DNA of 64,000 nt from Gerris lacustris (GCA_951217055.1 OX578277.1:14873218-14937217), one strand, 5' to 3'. Numbered from the stretch's first letter, positions 1 through 12,084 are shown. Notes: generated by a model from the sequence alone, not told the origin. Numbers and translations are program-made.

Positions 1-347
1 GCTTTTACACCCGAAGACGCAGGCTACTAAAGTGGGCCCATACAACAAAACCGAATTAGGAACCGAAATCTTCACACACTCGTGTGAAGATTATGGTCGT
101 TAACCATGACTCCCCTTCCAGTAGTATTACAACCAAGAGTGTCATCATCATGGTTTCCAGGCTGAAACCTGGTGGCGCCACTCTTTCGAGGAGCTTCCCA
201 TTTGTTTAAACAATGCTGGGTGGACATTCAGCGGGGGGCCCGGTCCAGGAATCGAACCCAGAGCTGTGGTCAGAAGCGTTCACCCATCCATCTTCTGACC
301 CTGCTCGAGGCTGCTTAACTTGCCTTATCGCAAGGCGAGCGCTCTAC
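1..347 (-). mobile_element. tRNA-derived SINE-like element, 5' head and part of body
   Basis: Read on the minus strand, a box-B-like motif GGGTTCGATTCCTGG lies at 245-259 and a box-A-like stretch (GTAGAGCGCTCGCCTTGCG) at 329-347, in the order expected of an RNA polymerase III promoter but about 90 bases apart, longer than in a true tRNA. The body would run toward position 1 and probably beyond the window. It contains a perfect 9-bp hairpin at 68-91. No tail or target duplication is visible, so the SINE call is an inference. Confidence 0.45.
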
Positions 348-394
348 ATTTTTTAACTCTTGCGTTTTGAAATATGTCTTTTGTTCATATATGA

Positions 395-705
395 TAAGTC
401 ATTTTGGGGCTATTTTAAATTTGGGGGCTCTACCACCAAATACTCTGACAAAATGTGGAAAAAAATATTACTCGAAGCGGTTCCAACGATTTTGATTAAA
501 AATGTTTTACATGTAGTCCATTTAAATACAAATCCAACGATATAAGAAGTTTTCCCGGGAACAATCTAGTTTCCGAGATATTGATGAAAATAAATATGAT
601 TTTGATGAAAATCGAAAACAAAAAGTTTCTGGGATCTGGGACCGAGATTATACGAGTATATGAAAGTTAGTCTGAGTTGTCTCGGACCGATATATTTTAA
701 AACAA
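395..705 (-). repeat. HP1 interspersed repeat, partial copy
   Basis: This stretch aligns by eye with the better preserved HP1 copies at 46622-47252 and 58645-59240. Shared blocks are the GGGGGCTCTACC-like segment, the CCAACGATTTTGATT segment, GTAGTCCATTTAAATAC, the TTTTCCCGGGAA segment and the closing GTCTGAGTTGTCTCGGACCG. The hairpin end and the CAGACAGA part are missing. Confidence 0.65.
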
Positions 706-1798
706 TCGTGTCTGAGTACTTTTTTAAAATATCTGTTATTGCAGTAACGTAATAAAACAAAAAATAAAGGTTTAGTGTTTGAATTTTATTCAATATGGGA
801 CAGCTAGACCTTCTGTATTGAGGGTCAGCTGTGGGCTGTGACATTACTGTTCCTTAGTCAAATCTGTTATGTAAAGTTTCTATTGAAGTTTGGAATTTTA
901 ATTATACGTAAATAGATGTTCCACATTCATAGATTATTGGCTTAATAAATGTGTTTTACAGTTTTGAATGTAAATGCTTGTCATGTATATAGAATTATGA
1001 AGTGGCCTTCAACTCCGACGAGACTTGACTCCGTTGCAGTGATATGAGAGTAGTGTTACAAGGAAGCACAGTGTACCAACAGCCTTTACAATCTAAGAGT
1101 ACCGCTGTATTAACGATGATATTGATACTCTTTTATAACTGGCCTTCGAGACCTTGACTTATATTCTCACGTTCACGACCGACCCCACATTACAACCTGA
1201 TCAGGTTCTATTCTTATACAAGACAAGTATATCTCGGTCCAATATAACCGATATAGAACAGGTAGAGAACATGTCGAGAGATAGATTACCACTCTAGATT
1301 TTAAACAGATAAGATGACACTCTTTGTCTGGTTTCTGTTCCCAAATGAAAAGTTCAAGGATGCAAATGATCGATGAATGATAAATGATCTTGTGGAAGAA
1401 TCAACACAAGATGAAGGATCATGCGCACGGTGATTAGTCAACTATATACAGATCTAGAATAGTTTAAATAGACTATTTAATTATCCGACATGGACATTGT
1501 GACAGAAATCTAGACTAATGACTAACCTAGATATTTCATTAACCAAGGCAAGCCCATCGTTATTCTATTAAAACTATCCAAACAACCTTTGCCACATAGT
1601 TTTTCATTTAGTTCCATATCCGTTTCATTTTTTGTGCTAGACAGTTTTTAGGTTCGTTTTTTTTGCTTCAATAATTATTTGATTGATAGATAACGTATTT
1701 TTTTAAGACTATTCAAAGGCAGTAAAAATAAATATTGATATTATAAGTTCCTTATTAATCAGTCCAAGATTAATATAATCTCGCAGTACAAGTTTTTT
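706..1798. other. AT-rich stretch with no recognisable gene
   Basis: No splice-bounded open frame, tRNA-like fold or repeat shared with the rest of the window was found. The 1000-1300 part is somewhat less AT-rich but has stops in all frames. Confidence 0.5.
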
Positions 1799-2460
1799 CT
1801 TTTCCTCACCTTCTCCGAAGGTATATAGGAAAAGTATTGTTTTCACCCAAAAAATCCGAAACCGAGATTTCAACGGAATTATCCGTTTTGGGTGTTTTTA
1901 AGACGATTTGAGTGGTTTTTAGCTGTATGTCAGTCTGTCTGTCTGTGTCACGCATAACTCCCACAGTTTTTAAGCTAGAGAGTTGAAACTTGGAACAAAA
2001 ATCAGTCCTTACACGTAATTGTGCTGACCAGAAAATCAACATTTTCCGCCATCTTAAACCCAGTTTCAGTTTGCTGAGTCAAACATTTAAAAAAATCGAA
2101 AAGTGGTCTGATCGAGTTGAAATTTGGCACGAATGTACCTCGCTGTATGAACAACAAATCCACTAAATTTCATTTCGATATTGGCCGCCATTTTGAAGTT
2201 ATCGTTTTTTTAATTTTGAAACTTCGACGGTTAATAACACCAAAAGTATAAATGCGTTTTTGACATATAGCATAACGTTGGAACTGGTAAACAATAAGGA
2301 ACAAATAACCCGATGAAATTCAATTAATTAGTTTAAAAGTTATAAGCGAACATATAATTTTTAATTAGTGCGATTCTTAAGTTTGTTTACTTCTGTCAAA
2401 ATACCGCCAAAATTCAAATAATTAATGAAATAAAATAAGTAAAAATAATTTTTAATTATT
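1799..2460 (-). repeat. HP3 interspersed repeat
   Basis: The terminal hairpin is at 1799-1834 (CTTTTCC and GGAAAAG arms around CACCTTCTCCGAAGGT). The GTCTGTCTGTCTGTG run follows at 1933-1948 and a TTGAAACTTGG motif at about 1982. A second TTGAAATTTGGCAC motif lies at about 2118, followed by GCCGCCATTTTGAAG. The same hairpin end recurs at 7137-7172. Confidence 0.6.
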
Positions 2461-2559
2461 TTTGGGAAAAATTTTCATTAAAAGGAGAGTCCACTTTAGT
2501 GGCCTCCTACGTGAGGAAAAGTTCCGAGGTATACCAAGTACCCCATTTTTTAACAATAT

Positions 2560-2696
<137 letters not shown>

Positions 2697-2840
2697 TGGT
2701 TTTTTAGTAGCCGCTTAATATTATCGGCATTTAATGTCAGATAATGTAAGTTATAATGACATTAACAAAGATTTAACGGCTTCATACCCAGTATGTCACT
2801 GTCCTCCTTCTTTTGATATTTTAGTAATTTACAAATAACT

Positions 2841-2924
2841 GTACTTGTTAATTAGGAGCCCTCCTTAATAGTTAGAGCTCTAACCACCTCTAACTTTTAG
2901 GGAGGGCTTCTAATTGACAAGTAC
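2841..2924. repeat. Short inverted repeat
   Basis: The arms start GTACTTGTTAATTAGGAGCC and end GGCTTCTAATTGACAAGTAC, giving a roughly 35-bp imperfect stem around CTCTAACC. It could be a minimal MITE. No target duplication is evident. Confidence 0.6.
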
Positions 2925-3094
2925 CTAAATTAATTTGCTCTTATAACTACTTATTTACTTTTCCTACATCAATATCTCAGAAACTAAATGTTTCCTTGGA
3001 AAACGGATTATATGGCTAATTTCTTCTATAAATCAACTATAAATATACATTTTTTTAACAAAAAAATTGTAACACTTTTGCTTAAAAGATTTGT

Positions 3095-3335
3095 AAGGGG
3101 CGGCTGTGACCCCCAATTTTGAGTTAAAATTATTTTTTTCGATTTCGCATCGGAGTATGATTTTACTAAACAGGAATGCCGTTTTATCGAAATCAGCTCA
3201 TAGAATTTTAGGCTCCAAGCGTCTGCGCAGTCTGCAGAAATGAGACGAATTTTTTTATAACCATTTTTATTAGACTCGTGATCCGACTTGTAAATCCTTC
3301 AAAATCTTAGAATAAAATGTTTATGCCGTATAATA
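3095..3335 (+). repeat. HP1 interspersed repeat, diverged remnant
   Basis: Carries the HP1 order CCCCCAATTTTGAG, TCGGAGTATGATTTT, ATCGAAATCAGCTCA, TTTAGGCTCCA and TGTAAATCCTTCAAAATC, as in the copy at 58645-59240, but heavily diverged. Confidence 0.5.
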
Positions 3336-3620
3336 CTTTCTCTATTATGTATATATACTGTATATAGAAAAAGGAAAAAGGGATGAAGTTATTGCTTCAA
3401 AAATATTTTTAAAAAAGAACATATTTGTCTTTTGTTAAGAAACTCCCAACTTTATTTTAGTTTTATATTGATTTCTTCTTTTTCTTTAAGACATTTTTTA
3501 GGCACTTAGTTTAAGAAATATCAGGATTTTATATAGCTAAAAATATATTATTTATCTTCTGTTGAACAAATAATTTTAATAAATATATTCCTGCAATGAC
3601 CTAGGCATGAACGAGACTAA

Positions 3621-3651
<31 letters not shown>

Positions 3652-3652
3652 A
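3621..3652. repeat. Poly-C (21) followed by poly-A (11)
   Basis: A pure run of 21 C (3621-3641) is followed directly by 11 A. It is one of several long C tracts in this window. Confidence 0.98.
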
Positions 3653-5306
3653 GATAAAGAAAAATATATATTTCGTTCTTGATTAGTTGGGTCTTTAAAG
3701 GAAAATTCAAACGCCTCACATTTGCGATATTTCGATCCCTCCTTGGATCATTCTCAAGCTGGAATCATAGTTTATTTAAAAATTACACTTCACCAAATAT
3801 AACCAATGTACAATGCAAAATGACAAATTAATTTAAATATTAACAATGGTAACTTGAATCCTTACTAACCTGACTAACTAGCTGACTACATTGTCAACTT
3901 ATTGCTTTCTATAAAGTGTTAAGAAAAGGTTTAATTAAAATCGGACAGATTCTCGTCAATTCACCCTAAAATATTGAAAATAAATTAATAATAATGATTG
4001 ATGATACCCCACATGTATGTAGGTTTTAAACATGATTATCAAAAGATCAATGCTTATAATTAGATTTGTACTTACTGAAATACAGGTACTGTCAATTACA
4101 CTATTAATTAATAATATCTCAGACATCGAAATATGTATATAAAAAAAAAAAAAAAACACCAAGAACAACACATATCTACTACATACTTTAACTTAATTTC
4201 TGTACATTTTGACCTTAGCAACTCAGGTTTGGTTTATTGATTCATGTAAGGCTCTTACAATAATCTAGTTTAGTTTAGCTGGTCTTTGTGTGCTGTGTGG
4301 TTTAGACTTATACTATCTACATAACAAACCAAAATAACAATTTAATATCCTAACAATTATAAATAAATAACTTAATAAAATTTAACAATACAGGACTTAC
4401 TAAAATTGAATTTCAACATGAATTAATAAATAATACAAAACAGGTCTATTGTCTTGGAATATACTATCCCAATATTTGTCTATTTCGTTGATATTTAAAG
4501 TTTTCAAAAAAAATAAATTAAATATATATAAATTGTAATACAATTTTCATTGTAAAAATTCCTGTTAACAAATTTTATTTTTAAACTTGTAAATTCAATA
4601 CATAAAATGAGATGGGGGGTCGACTGGTTTTATGCTTGTATTCTAGAAAAACATTCAATTATTCTTGGTAGTCCTCTTTTAGGGTCAGGGTAATTGTGGT
4701 TGAAATGATTCCGAGAAAACCTTTAATACTACATTCTTAAAGTTTCCTTTTACCTTCCCCTTAGAGGCCCTTTGTCGCCGGATTTTCCCTCTAAGAACCC
4801 AACTAATAGTCTCGCCAGGGTGAACTAACATTGGACAAAGTTGTTAGAACAAATTTACCGGACTAACAAAGTGCAATTTTAAGAGATTCAAGTCCAAACA
4901 ATTGAATCCAATTATTATTTTCCACTCGATTTCTTTCTCTATTTTCGATGTTTTTATTTTCGAGTCATTTTTAGCTTCAATTTCAACACTATGGAGAAAG
5001 CTGGTGATTTGGGTTTTTTTTTATTCGATCGTTAGTAAACAATGCATTTACAGACCAATTTAAAGGAACTAGATATTTAAAATTTATACCTAAAGCTCTG
5101 ATTGTAAATCAAGCAATTTCGTTAGAGTCTGATTATCAGATTTTCATTTTGAAAGTAGAAAACATTAAATATATAATTGTTAGAAATGTTTTGAAGCCTC
5201 AATTATTTCAATATAAATTCTATTGTTGTTATTTTTAATTCTCTTTCTTATATATATTTGTATGTAAATTTTAGTAATGATTTCTCAAATGATTTATGTA
5301 ATATAT
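3653..5306. other. AT-rich stretch with no recognisable gene
   Basis: Only short features are visible. The segment around 3730-3770 (CCTTGGATCATTCTCAAGCT) resembles the unit of the array at 49775-50200. Nothing indicates coding sequence. Confidence 0.45.
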
Positions 5307-5411
5307 TTTATCTACGATTGTTACGAAATATAAACATTATATCTTTGTTTAGATGCGTAGAAAGTGATTATTTACGTACTTGTATTCATTGCGCATGCGC
5401 GTCTCATGGTT

Positions 5412-5465
5412 CTGAAGAATTCCTCTTCTTTACCACGCTAGCGCGGTAAAGAAGAGGAATTCTTC
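5412..5465. repeat. Conserved hairpin of TRL copy A
   Basis: CTGAAGAATTCCTCTTC pairs with GAAGAGGAATTCTTCAG, and TTTACC with GGTAAA, around CGCTAGCG. This gives a stem of about 25 bp with a single mismatch. Equivalent hairpins occur in every full copy. Confidence 0.9.
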
Positions 5466-5565
5466 AGCTTTACGCACGATTAGCGAGTTTGTTTACATTT
5501 AACAAAACTAATTTGCTATTCTTTTATTAAAGTAACTGTTTATATCAAATTTTTAGTGAAAAACA

Positions 5566-5655
5566 ATGAATGAATCAAGTGGCTTTGACGAAAATGTAGA
5601 GAATAGTACTCCTCCAGAAATAATTAATTCGGCAAAAAATACAACTCAAGATTAA
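5566..5655 (+). pseudogene. Truncated reading frame in TRL copy A
   Basis: The frame starts MNESSGFDENVENSTPPE and stops early after about 29 codons. The same start region is longer and better preserved in copies C and E, where it continues into a segment resembling the N-terminal SAM-like domain of tyrosine recombinases. Here a small deletion removes the frame just before that segment. Confidence 0.5.
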
Positions 5656-5880
5656 TGCCATCTTTATCAAGAGAAGAGATACGAACTTACATACAGCAAG
5701 TTTATTTTTTCTGTATTTATTATTTAAATCTAACAATCGTAGATAAAGTACGGTACACAACTCGTGGGAAAACGGCATTTTGCATTGCTTGTGTGGTTTT
5801 ACTACCCTCGCTGTCGCTCGGGTGCAAACTCCACACTCGCATGCAAAATGCTACTTTCCACACTCGACGCGTAATGTACT

Positions 5881-6378
5881 ATTATCTACGATTGTTACGA
5901 AATATAAACATTTATCTCTGTTTAGATGCGTAGAAAGTGATTCTTTACGTCCTTTTATTCATTGCGCATGCGCGCCTCATAATTCTGAAGAATTCCTCTT
6001 TTTTACCGCCTTAGGGTGGTAAAAAAAGAATTCTTCACCTTTACGCTCGATTAGCCAGTTTGTTTACATTTAACAAAACTAATTTACTGTTTGTTTATAA
6101 ACTGTTTATATCGATTTTTTGTGAAAATCAATGAGTGATTTATATGATGATTATGATGAATGAATTAATGTCATCTTTATCAAAAGAGAAATACGAACTT
6201 GTATACAGGAAGTTTATTTTTTTTCTGTATTTATTATTTAAATCTAACAATCGTAGATAAAGTACGGTACACAACTCGTGGGAAAACGGCATTTTGCATT
6301 GCTCGTGCGGTTTTACTACCCTCGCTGTTGCTCGGGTGCAAAATGCTACTTTCCGCACTCGACGGTGTAATGTACTAT
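5881..6378 (+). mobile_element. TRL family element, copy B (tandem with copy A)
   Basis: Starts directly where copy A ends, so the two form a head-to-tail dimer sharing the ACTATTATCTACGATTG junction. Its hairpin (about 5979-6041) differs in sequence from that of copy A but still pairs. The reading frame (ATG 6131) carries an internal deletion that removes most of the acidic N-terminus. Confidence 0.72.
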
Positions 6379-6639
6379 TCTTATACATTTAAGGTTCTAC
6401 TACTCTCTAAGGTTCTTTTTCTTCTCTTCATGGAAAAACATTGAATGTTTTGGGCATTGAATCTACATATATCTACATTTCAATGTTTTCCCATGAAGTG
6501 GGGAAGATCAGTATAAATTTGTCTAATTGATATAGTAGATGGACCTTAAGGTGTGATATTATGAAACAATAATCCATTTTGATTATTATCTGGTTTGCTA
6601 TGAGCTTTGATATCATGTTATTTAAAATTTAGAATCTCC

Positions 6640-6995
6640 TAGCTGACCCGGCGAACTTCGTACCGCCAGCCCATTCAATGCGGGTGGATCCACTGTGGAT
6701 CCATGCCGTGCTAACGCGCCTGACAGGTGGATCCACAGTGGATCAAAGCCCTCCATTTCAGCCCTCTGTAGCTCTATTCTCCGTGCCTCGAGTAGAACCA
6801 TCTTGCAAGGCTCCGTCAGGCCCGCTCACGTTTGTATCCACAGTGGATCCAAACTTCTTTTTTTTATTTTTTATTTATTTTTAAATTAACTTTTAAAATC
6901 GTTTAGATATACACGGTAACTAAGGTAGGTTCATGAATTGGATTACGCATTGAATGGGCTATACATTAATAACATAAGAAATTTATAGCTGCTAC
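6640..6995 (+). mobile_element. Possible RTE-type non-LTR 3' segment or short inverted-repeat element
   Basis: Opens CTAGCTGACCCGGCGAACTT, a phrase I associate with insect non-LTR 3' regions. It holds a perfect 15-bp inverted repeat (6668-6682 with 6946-6960, AGCCCATTCAATGCG) and three GTGGATCCACWGTGGATCC-like palindromes at about 6684, 6726 and 6838. The class is uncertain. Confidence 0.4.
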
Positions 6996-7136
6996 CTTTC
7001 AAAAACCTTATAAATTGTTTATTTAGTTAAATAACGTTGCCTTAGATAAAAAAAATATATTACAATTTGCAATATACACTTGTACGATATAAATATTGGC
7101 ATAAGAGAAAGACAGATAAACAAACTTTAATTTTTA

Positions 7137-7382
7137 CTTTTCCTCACCTTCTCCGAAGGTATATATGAAAAGTATTGTTATTTATTTAGATATAGATTAT
7201 AGAAATATTTTTTCCTGTATTTTCCATTTTACCCCCCTCCTAAATGAAAATATGACAAAAATGTGCATAACAACAATTACTGTACTCTTAAAGAGCTTTT
7301 CAACGATATGCATCATGAAGGGTTTTCATTACTTTGACATTTGTACCCCGTACCCGTACCCCTGTGTACTAAAATTTAAACT
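7137..7382 (-). repeat. HP3 hairpin end joined to another repeat (also at 29360)
   Basis: The first 36 bases repeat the HP3 hairpin end at 1799-1834. From about 7225 the sequence (CCATTTTACCCCCCTCC, AACAACAATTACTGTACTCT, TTTGTACCCCGTAC) matches a second copy at 29370-29520. Confidence 0.6.
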
Positions 7383-7392
7383 TAGTTTCACT
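7383..7392. repeat. Target-site duplication of the SINE, left copy
   Basis: TAGTTTCACT, repeated exactly at 7676-7685 on the other side of the SINE. Confidence 0.8.
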
Positions 7393-7675
7393 AGTAGTAG
7401 TAGTAGTAGTCTAGTACTTCCTACTAGAACGGGTAGGACGAACCACTTGTTCGAACCTTGCAATTAGGCCATCACTTAGGCCCTTTTTAGAGAGTTCCAG
7501 CCACTTCACACATCATACTTATGTACATTGTACCGCCGAAGCGAGTTTGATGTGATCAATAGTGAGCCATATAAATCAGAGCGTCACGGCGAGGAATCGA
7601 ACCCCATCTCATTCCACTCATGATTCAGTGATGGCCGAGCAGACGTGGTTTAACCCACACGACCACGCTCTCTCG
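7393..7675 (-). mobile_element. tRNA-derived SINE with intact target-site duplication
   Basis: On the minus strand the head begins about 7675. AGAGCG at its start pairs with CGCTCT after the box B, like a tRNA acceptor stem. A box-A-like TGGTCGTGTGGGTTAAACC suggests a Leu/Ser-type tRNA origin, and box B is GGGGTTCGATTCC. The body follows and ends in a (TAC)n-type tail at 7393-7415. The element is flanked by a perfect 10-bp duplication and interrupts an older repeat, so insertion is well supported. Confidence 0.85.
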
Positions 7676-7685
7676 TAGTTTCACT
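7676..7685. repeat. Target-site duplication of the SINE, right copy
   Basis: TAGTTTCACT, identical to 7383-7392. Confidence 0.8.
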
Positions 7686-7913
7686 CTCACGTAGTTTCAC
7701 CAACTCAGAAGCCTTCCCGGGTATGCGTCCAATTGACATTTGTACCCCGTACTCCTGTGTACCAAAATCGGAACATAGTTTTACTAACTCAAATACCTTC
7801 CCAGGCATGCGTCCAACCATTCCCCAAAGTTTCATCGCAGTTGAATAAACGGTTTATGCAGGCATTAGAGACAAACAAACATACAAACATTCATTTTTAT
7901 TTTTATAAGAGTA
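7686..7913 (+). repeat. Older interspersed repeat, continuation past the SINE
   Basis: Contains a second TTTGTACCCCGTACTCCTG segment like that at 7340. It ends with AAGTTTCATCGCAGTTG, ACAAACAAACATACAAAC and a TTTTTATTTTTATAAGAG stretch, a layout typical of RTE-type LINE 3' ends in insects. The class is inferred. Confidence 0.45.
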
Positions 7914-8759
<846 letters not shown>

Positions 8760-8971
8760 TGTCTGAATTTATAAAGTAAAATATCTAACAATAAAAAAAG
8801 AACTATACAACGCTTTAATAACACAATGTTACTAGTATAATAATTAATTATAATTACAATGAAATGTTAAATAATATTCGTGTCTAACAAACCAATTTTA
8901 AGTACCTGCCTTAAGGATTAAAGTTTAGGGAACCTTTAATCGTGACAAACTTGACCCATAGGCTAGAATTG

Positions 8972-8976
<5 letters not shown>

Positions 8977-9054
<78 letters not shown>

Positions 9055-9056
9055 TA
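8977..9056. repeat. (AT)n microsatellite
   Basis: About 38 dinucleotide copies, ending in ACATATAT. Confidence 0.97.
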
Positions 9057-9959
9057 AGTGTGCGAGTGTTTGTGTATATACTTATACCTGTCTACCGTAA
9101 GGGAGCGAGTTGAAATGATCAGATCACGAAATCGTTCTGATTTTCCATTCTATATATATATATTATGCTAAAAGTAAGTTTTTTAAAATTCTTTATAAAA
9201 TAGTTTGAATTAAAATTAAAAAAAATAAGTTAAATGATTAAAGATTTTCTAAAGGTTACAAATAATAATTTTAATGATAATAAATAAAATTGTATTTAAT
9301 ATTTTTCTTCAAAACGTTCTTTCAAGAAAAAATTAAAAAAACCTAAAATTACTTATAAAAAAGAAAAATATATATGAATGACATTAAAAAATCTTCTCTT
9401 TTTTTTAATTTTTCTTCGGTGTCAGTTTTAATAACTTTACGCTGTTGTAAGACTACTAAATAATTACTAAGTGAGAAAAGCAAATGAATTATGAATTATC
9501 TTTGTTGAGTATGAAATAAACTTAAAGTCGGAATTAAAGATGAAAATGATAAAATAATGATGAATTATATTCTCCTTCTATTTCAATGACAGGCTTGGTT
9601 TCATTAAAATTTTAACGAAGCCCCACGGTCAAAGGGAAAATTAAATAATACATTTACATGTTCTAAGTGAATAATATTTCACCTTTTTTGGTTTCTAAAG
9701 AGATGTTTAACGAAGGTTAAGGTTAATTCACAAATGATTCAAAAAGAACTCAAGTGGAATTAGGTTGAATCATATTTAACTTGAAATTAAAATTTCAAAT
9801 GGAAGACTTATAAGTCCTTCGTTTTTTATCGCTAGTCAGTAGAATCAAATAAACATTTATTAATAATTTGCAATTAAAAATGAATGATCAATCTTTACTA
9901 ATGTTAGATAGTAAGTTACTGATAACGTGAACAGGATAAAGTTAAAATTATATTTATAA
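9057..9959. other. AT-rich stretch with no recognisable gene
   Basis: Nothing above background was seen on either strand. Confidence 0.45.
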
Positions 9960-10215
9960 GGTCTTCGGATCGCCTTTCAATATGCAAATATTAACCGTGA
10001 TAAAACCGTATGTGATCCAAAGAGACGGATTAACGACGATGATCATGATCACACACAAATATATTCGTAATATATCGTATTTATGCCTTCAAAATTCCAA
10101 GACATCAAAGAACGTTTTTGGTCCTGTTTCCGTCTGTCTGTCTGTTGTTACACATTTATGCGAACCAACATGTCTTAAGAACGTCTCCACTGATTTTTAT
10201 AAAACTTGGATGGTA
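9960..10215 (-). repeat. HP2 interspersed repeat, diverged partial copy
   Basis: Retains the HP2 order AAAATTCCAAGAC, AACGTTTTTGGTCC, the GTCTGTCTGTCTG run, GCGAACCAACATGTCTTAA and the ATGGTAGTTTATAATTAGCC block. The hairpin end is degraded. Confidence 0.6.
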
Positions 10216-10330
10216 GTTTATAATTAGCCCACTGTTAGTTTTAATTTTCTAATTATGATTTAATAGGATTTTTGGGCTTAATTATTTCGAATACTAGACT
10301 TTTCCCTAGGGCAGTTTCATAATAATATTT

Positions 10331-10413
<83 letters not shown>
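10331..10413. repeat. (TTA)n microsatellite
   Basis: About 27 trinucleotide copies. Confidence 0.96.
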
Positions 10414-10417
<4 letters not shown>

Positions 10418-10442
10418 TATTTATAATATTTAATAATATTTA

Positions 10443-10541
10443 GTTGGTTATACGTAATTGCCCCCATACACGATCAAACATATTGCGCAAAATGTTTGCG
10501 CGAACATTTTGACCGTGTATGGGGGCCTGGGGTATGACCAA
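10443..10541. repeat. Palindromic mini-element, nested stems
   Basis: The outer arms GTTGGTTATAC and GTATGACCAAC enclose inner arms that begin GCCCCCATACACG and end CGTGTATGGGGGC. The AATGTTTGCGCGAACATTTT core is itself palindromic. This resembles the ends of a MITE with no interior. Confidence 0.7.
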
Positions 10542-10767
10542 CTTATGTAAACCAAATTGCATTAAAATGTGTTAAGTAAAACAAATCGAATGTTTTATAT
10601 CCAAAAGTTCTTTAATTTTTGAAAAACTATCGCTTTAAAAAATTATTATATATTGCTTTCAGGAGAAAAGAAAAAAGTAGTCAGCCAGCTGGGCAATTTG
10701 AAAGCCCTTCGTTAATTTATTGGAAAAGGAATGAAATTTTTACGAGTCAAAAGAACTTTAATTACCC

Positions 10768-10923
10768 AAAGCCGGTCATATACGTTGTGCTATATCTGAC
10801 AGATAAGTCAGATATAGCAGCCCGGCTCTATCAAGTTATGACATAATTGCACAGATTATGATAGCACACCTGCTCCGGTTTATCTGCCAGGTAACCGCAA
10901 TGCGACCGGCTTTAGCCGTTTAG
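10768..10923. mobile_element. Small MITE-like element
   Basis: The ends AAAGCCGGTC and GACCGGCTTT are inverted repeats. An internal hairpin (CTATATCTGAC with GTCAGATATAG, 10790-10817) is perfect. The length is about 155 bp. No unambiguous target duplication was found. Confidence 0.5.
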
Positions 10924-11185
10924 CGACTATACGATGTTAATAATTTTAGCAACTTAGTGACTTGTCTCGAAAAACATATACAGGGAGTAGAAAAAACTCT
11001 TACAAACTTCGGGATATGGTTAAACATGCTTAAATAAAGATAAAAGTTAAAATAAAGATGTATCCTAAAATGCATATTTACCCAGACATCCGTTATTTTG
11101 TGGTTTTTATGTACCTACTTAAAAAAAAAAAATAAAAATAAAAAATCATCTGAATTAATTAAATCGATTATTTTGAAATTCACTA

Positions 11186-11526
11186 CATTTCTTTATCTAT
11201 TAAAGACACATTTTGGAAAAAATAATAAGATTGATCCAATTTTTGGTTTTAAAATGACGGCCATTTAAAATTGCATTTTTTAAGCTTGTATCCATGTTTT
11301 TTTTTTTTTGTTTTTTTTTGCGTATCCCGTTTATAGTTTCAACCGACTACCAAAATTGAGGTTTCGTTAGATTTGAAATTAAATTTCTAAAAGAAAATTA
11401 TTCTTTTTATAACTTGCCTGTTTTTCCGTATTTCAATTAAAAAATTTTAAATGGCCGCCATTTTGAAACCAAAAATTGGATCAAACTAATTTTTTTTTCT
11501 CAAAAAGTGTCTTTACTAGATGAAAT
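11186..11526. mobile_element. MITE with about 90-bp terminal inverted repeats
   Basis: The left arm (11186-11275) and right arm (11440-11526) match in inverse. Both hold AAAGACAC, TTGATCCAATTTTTGG and GCCATTTAAAATT, with scattered mismatches. The spacer is about 165 bp with poly-T. Confidence 0.7.
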
Positions 11527-11679
11527 ACTGTGCAAATTAGTTTAGCAAATTGCTTCCTGACGATCTATTTTGTGTACTTTAATGATTTTTTACAATTAAT
11601 ACCTATTATTGTCAAATTTATTTAATTTTCCATCTTTTTTTAAAGCAACCAAATTTGTTTTGATTATTTAGCAAAATTT

Positions 11680-12030
11680 AAGGAGCGTAGACGATTGAAA
11701 TTAATCTGCAGGCACATGATATGGTGTAAATAAATGTACGTTTGTGAGCATGTGGAAGAAAAGCAAATAGGCGCAGAAGGTATAAAATTATATGGGACCA
11801 ACAATGAACTAATTATGACCTACCATACAAATTTCAATAAAATCAGATGATTAGTTTTTAAGATAGTTAATCGCAAAAATTAAGTGACAGACCGACAGAC
11901 AGACACGGAACCCCTGAAGTCTGAAACGGATTTCCGTCTTGGAATTTTTGAAATCGGAGACCTAAAAAAAATTTTGTTCTTCGCGGAACGATCTCATAGC
12001 TTGGGTTACCTTCGGTAAGCTCGAAAACAA
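11680..12030 (+). repeat. HP2 interspersed repeat, 5'-truncated copy
   Basis: Contains GGAGCGTAGACG, GCGCAGAAGG, TATATGGGACCAACAATGAA and GACAGACCGACAGACAGAC at about 11889. It closes with the HP2 hairpin region near 11995 (AGCTTGGGTTACCTTCGG, then TAAGCTCGAAAA). Confidence 0.75.
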
Positions 12031-12084
12031 TAAATATTGAGACATATTTTATTTACAACATAATAAATAGTATATTATGTTACT

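Larger units (their letters stand above)
5307..5880 (+). mobile_element. TRL family element, copy A (non-autonomous)
   Basis: Begins TTTATCTACGATTGTTACG and ends near GCGTAATGTACTATT. In order it contains a near-perfect hairpin (5412-5465), an AT-rich leader, a short open frame from ATG 5566, CAATCGTAGAT (the reverse complement of the first 11 bases of the core) and a second imperfect palindrome built on GCATTTTGCAT. Other copies lie at 5881, 22595, 24562 (inverted), 26114 and 51828. The family has no complete protein, so it must have moved with help or by copying. Confidence 0.75.
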
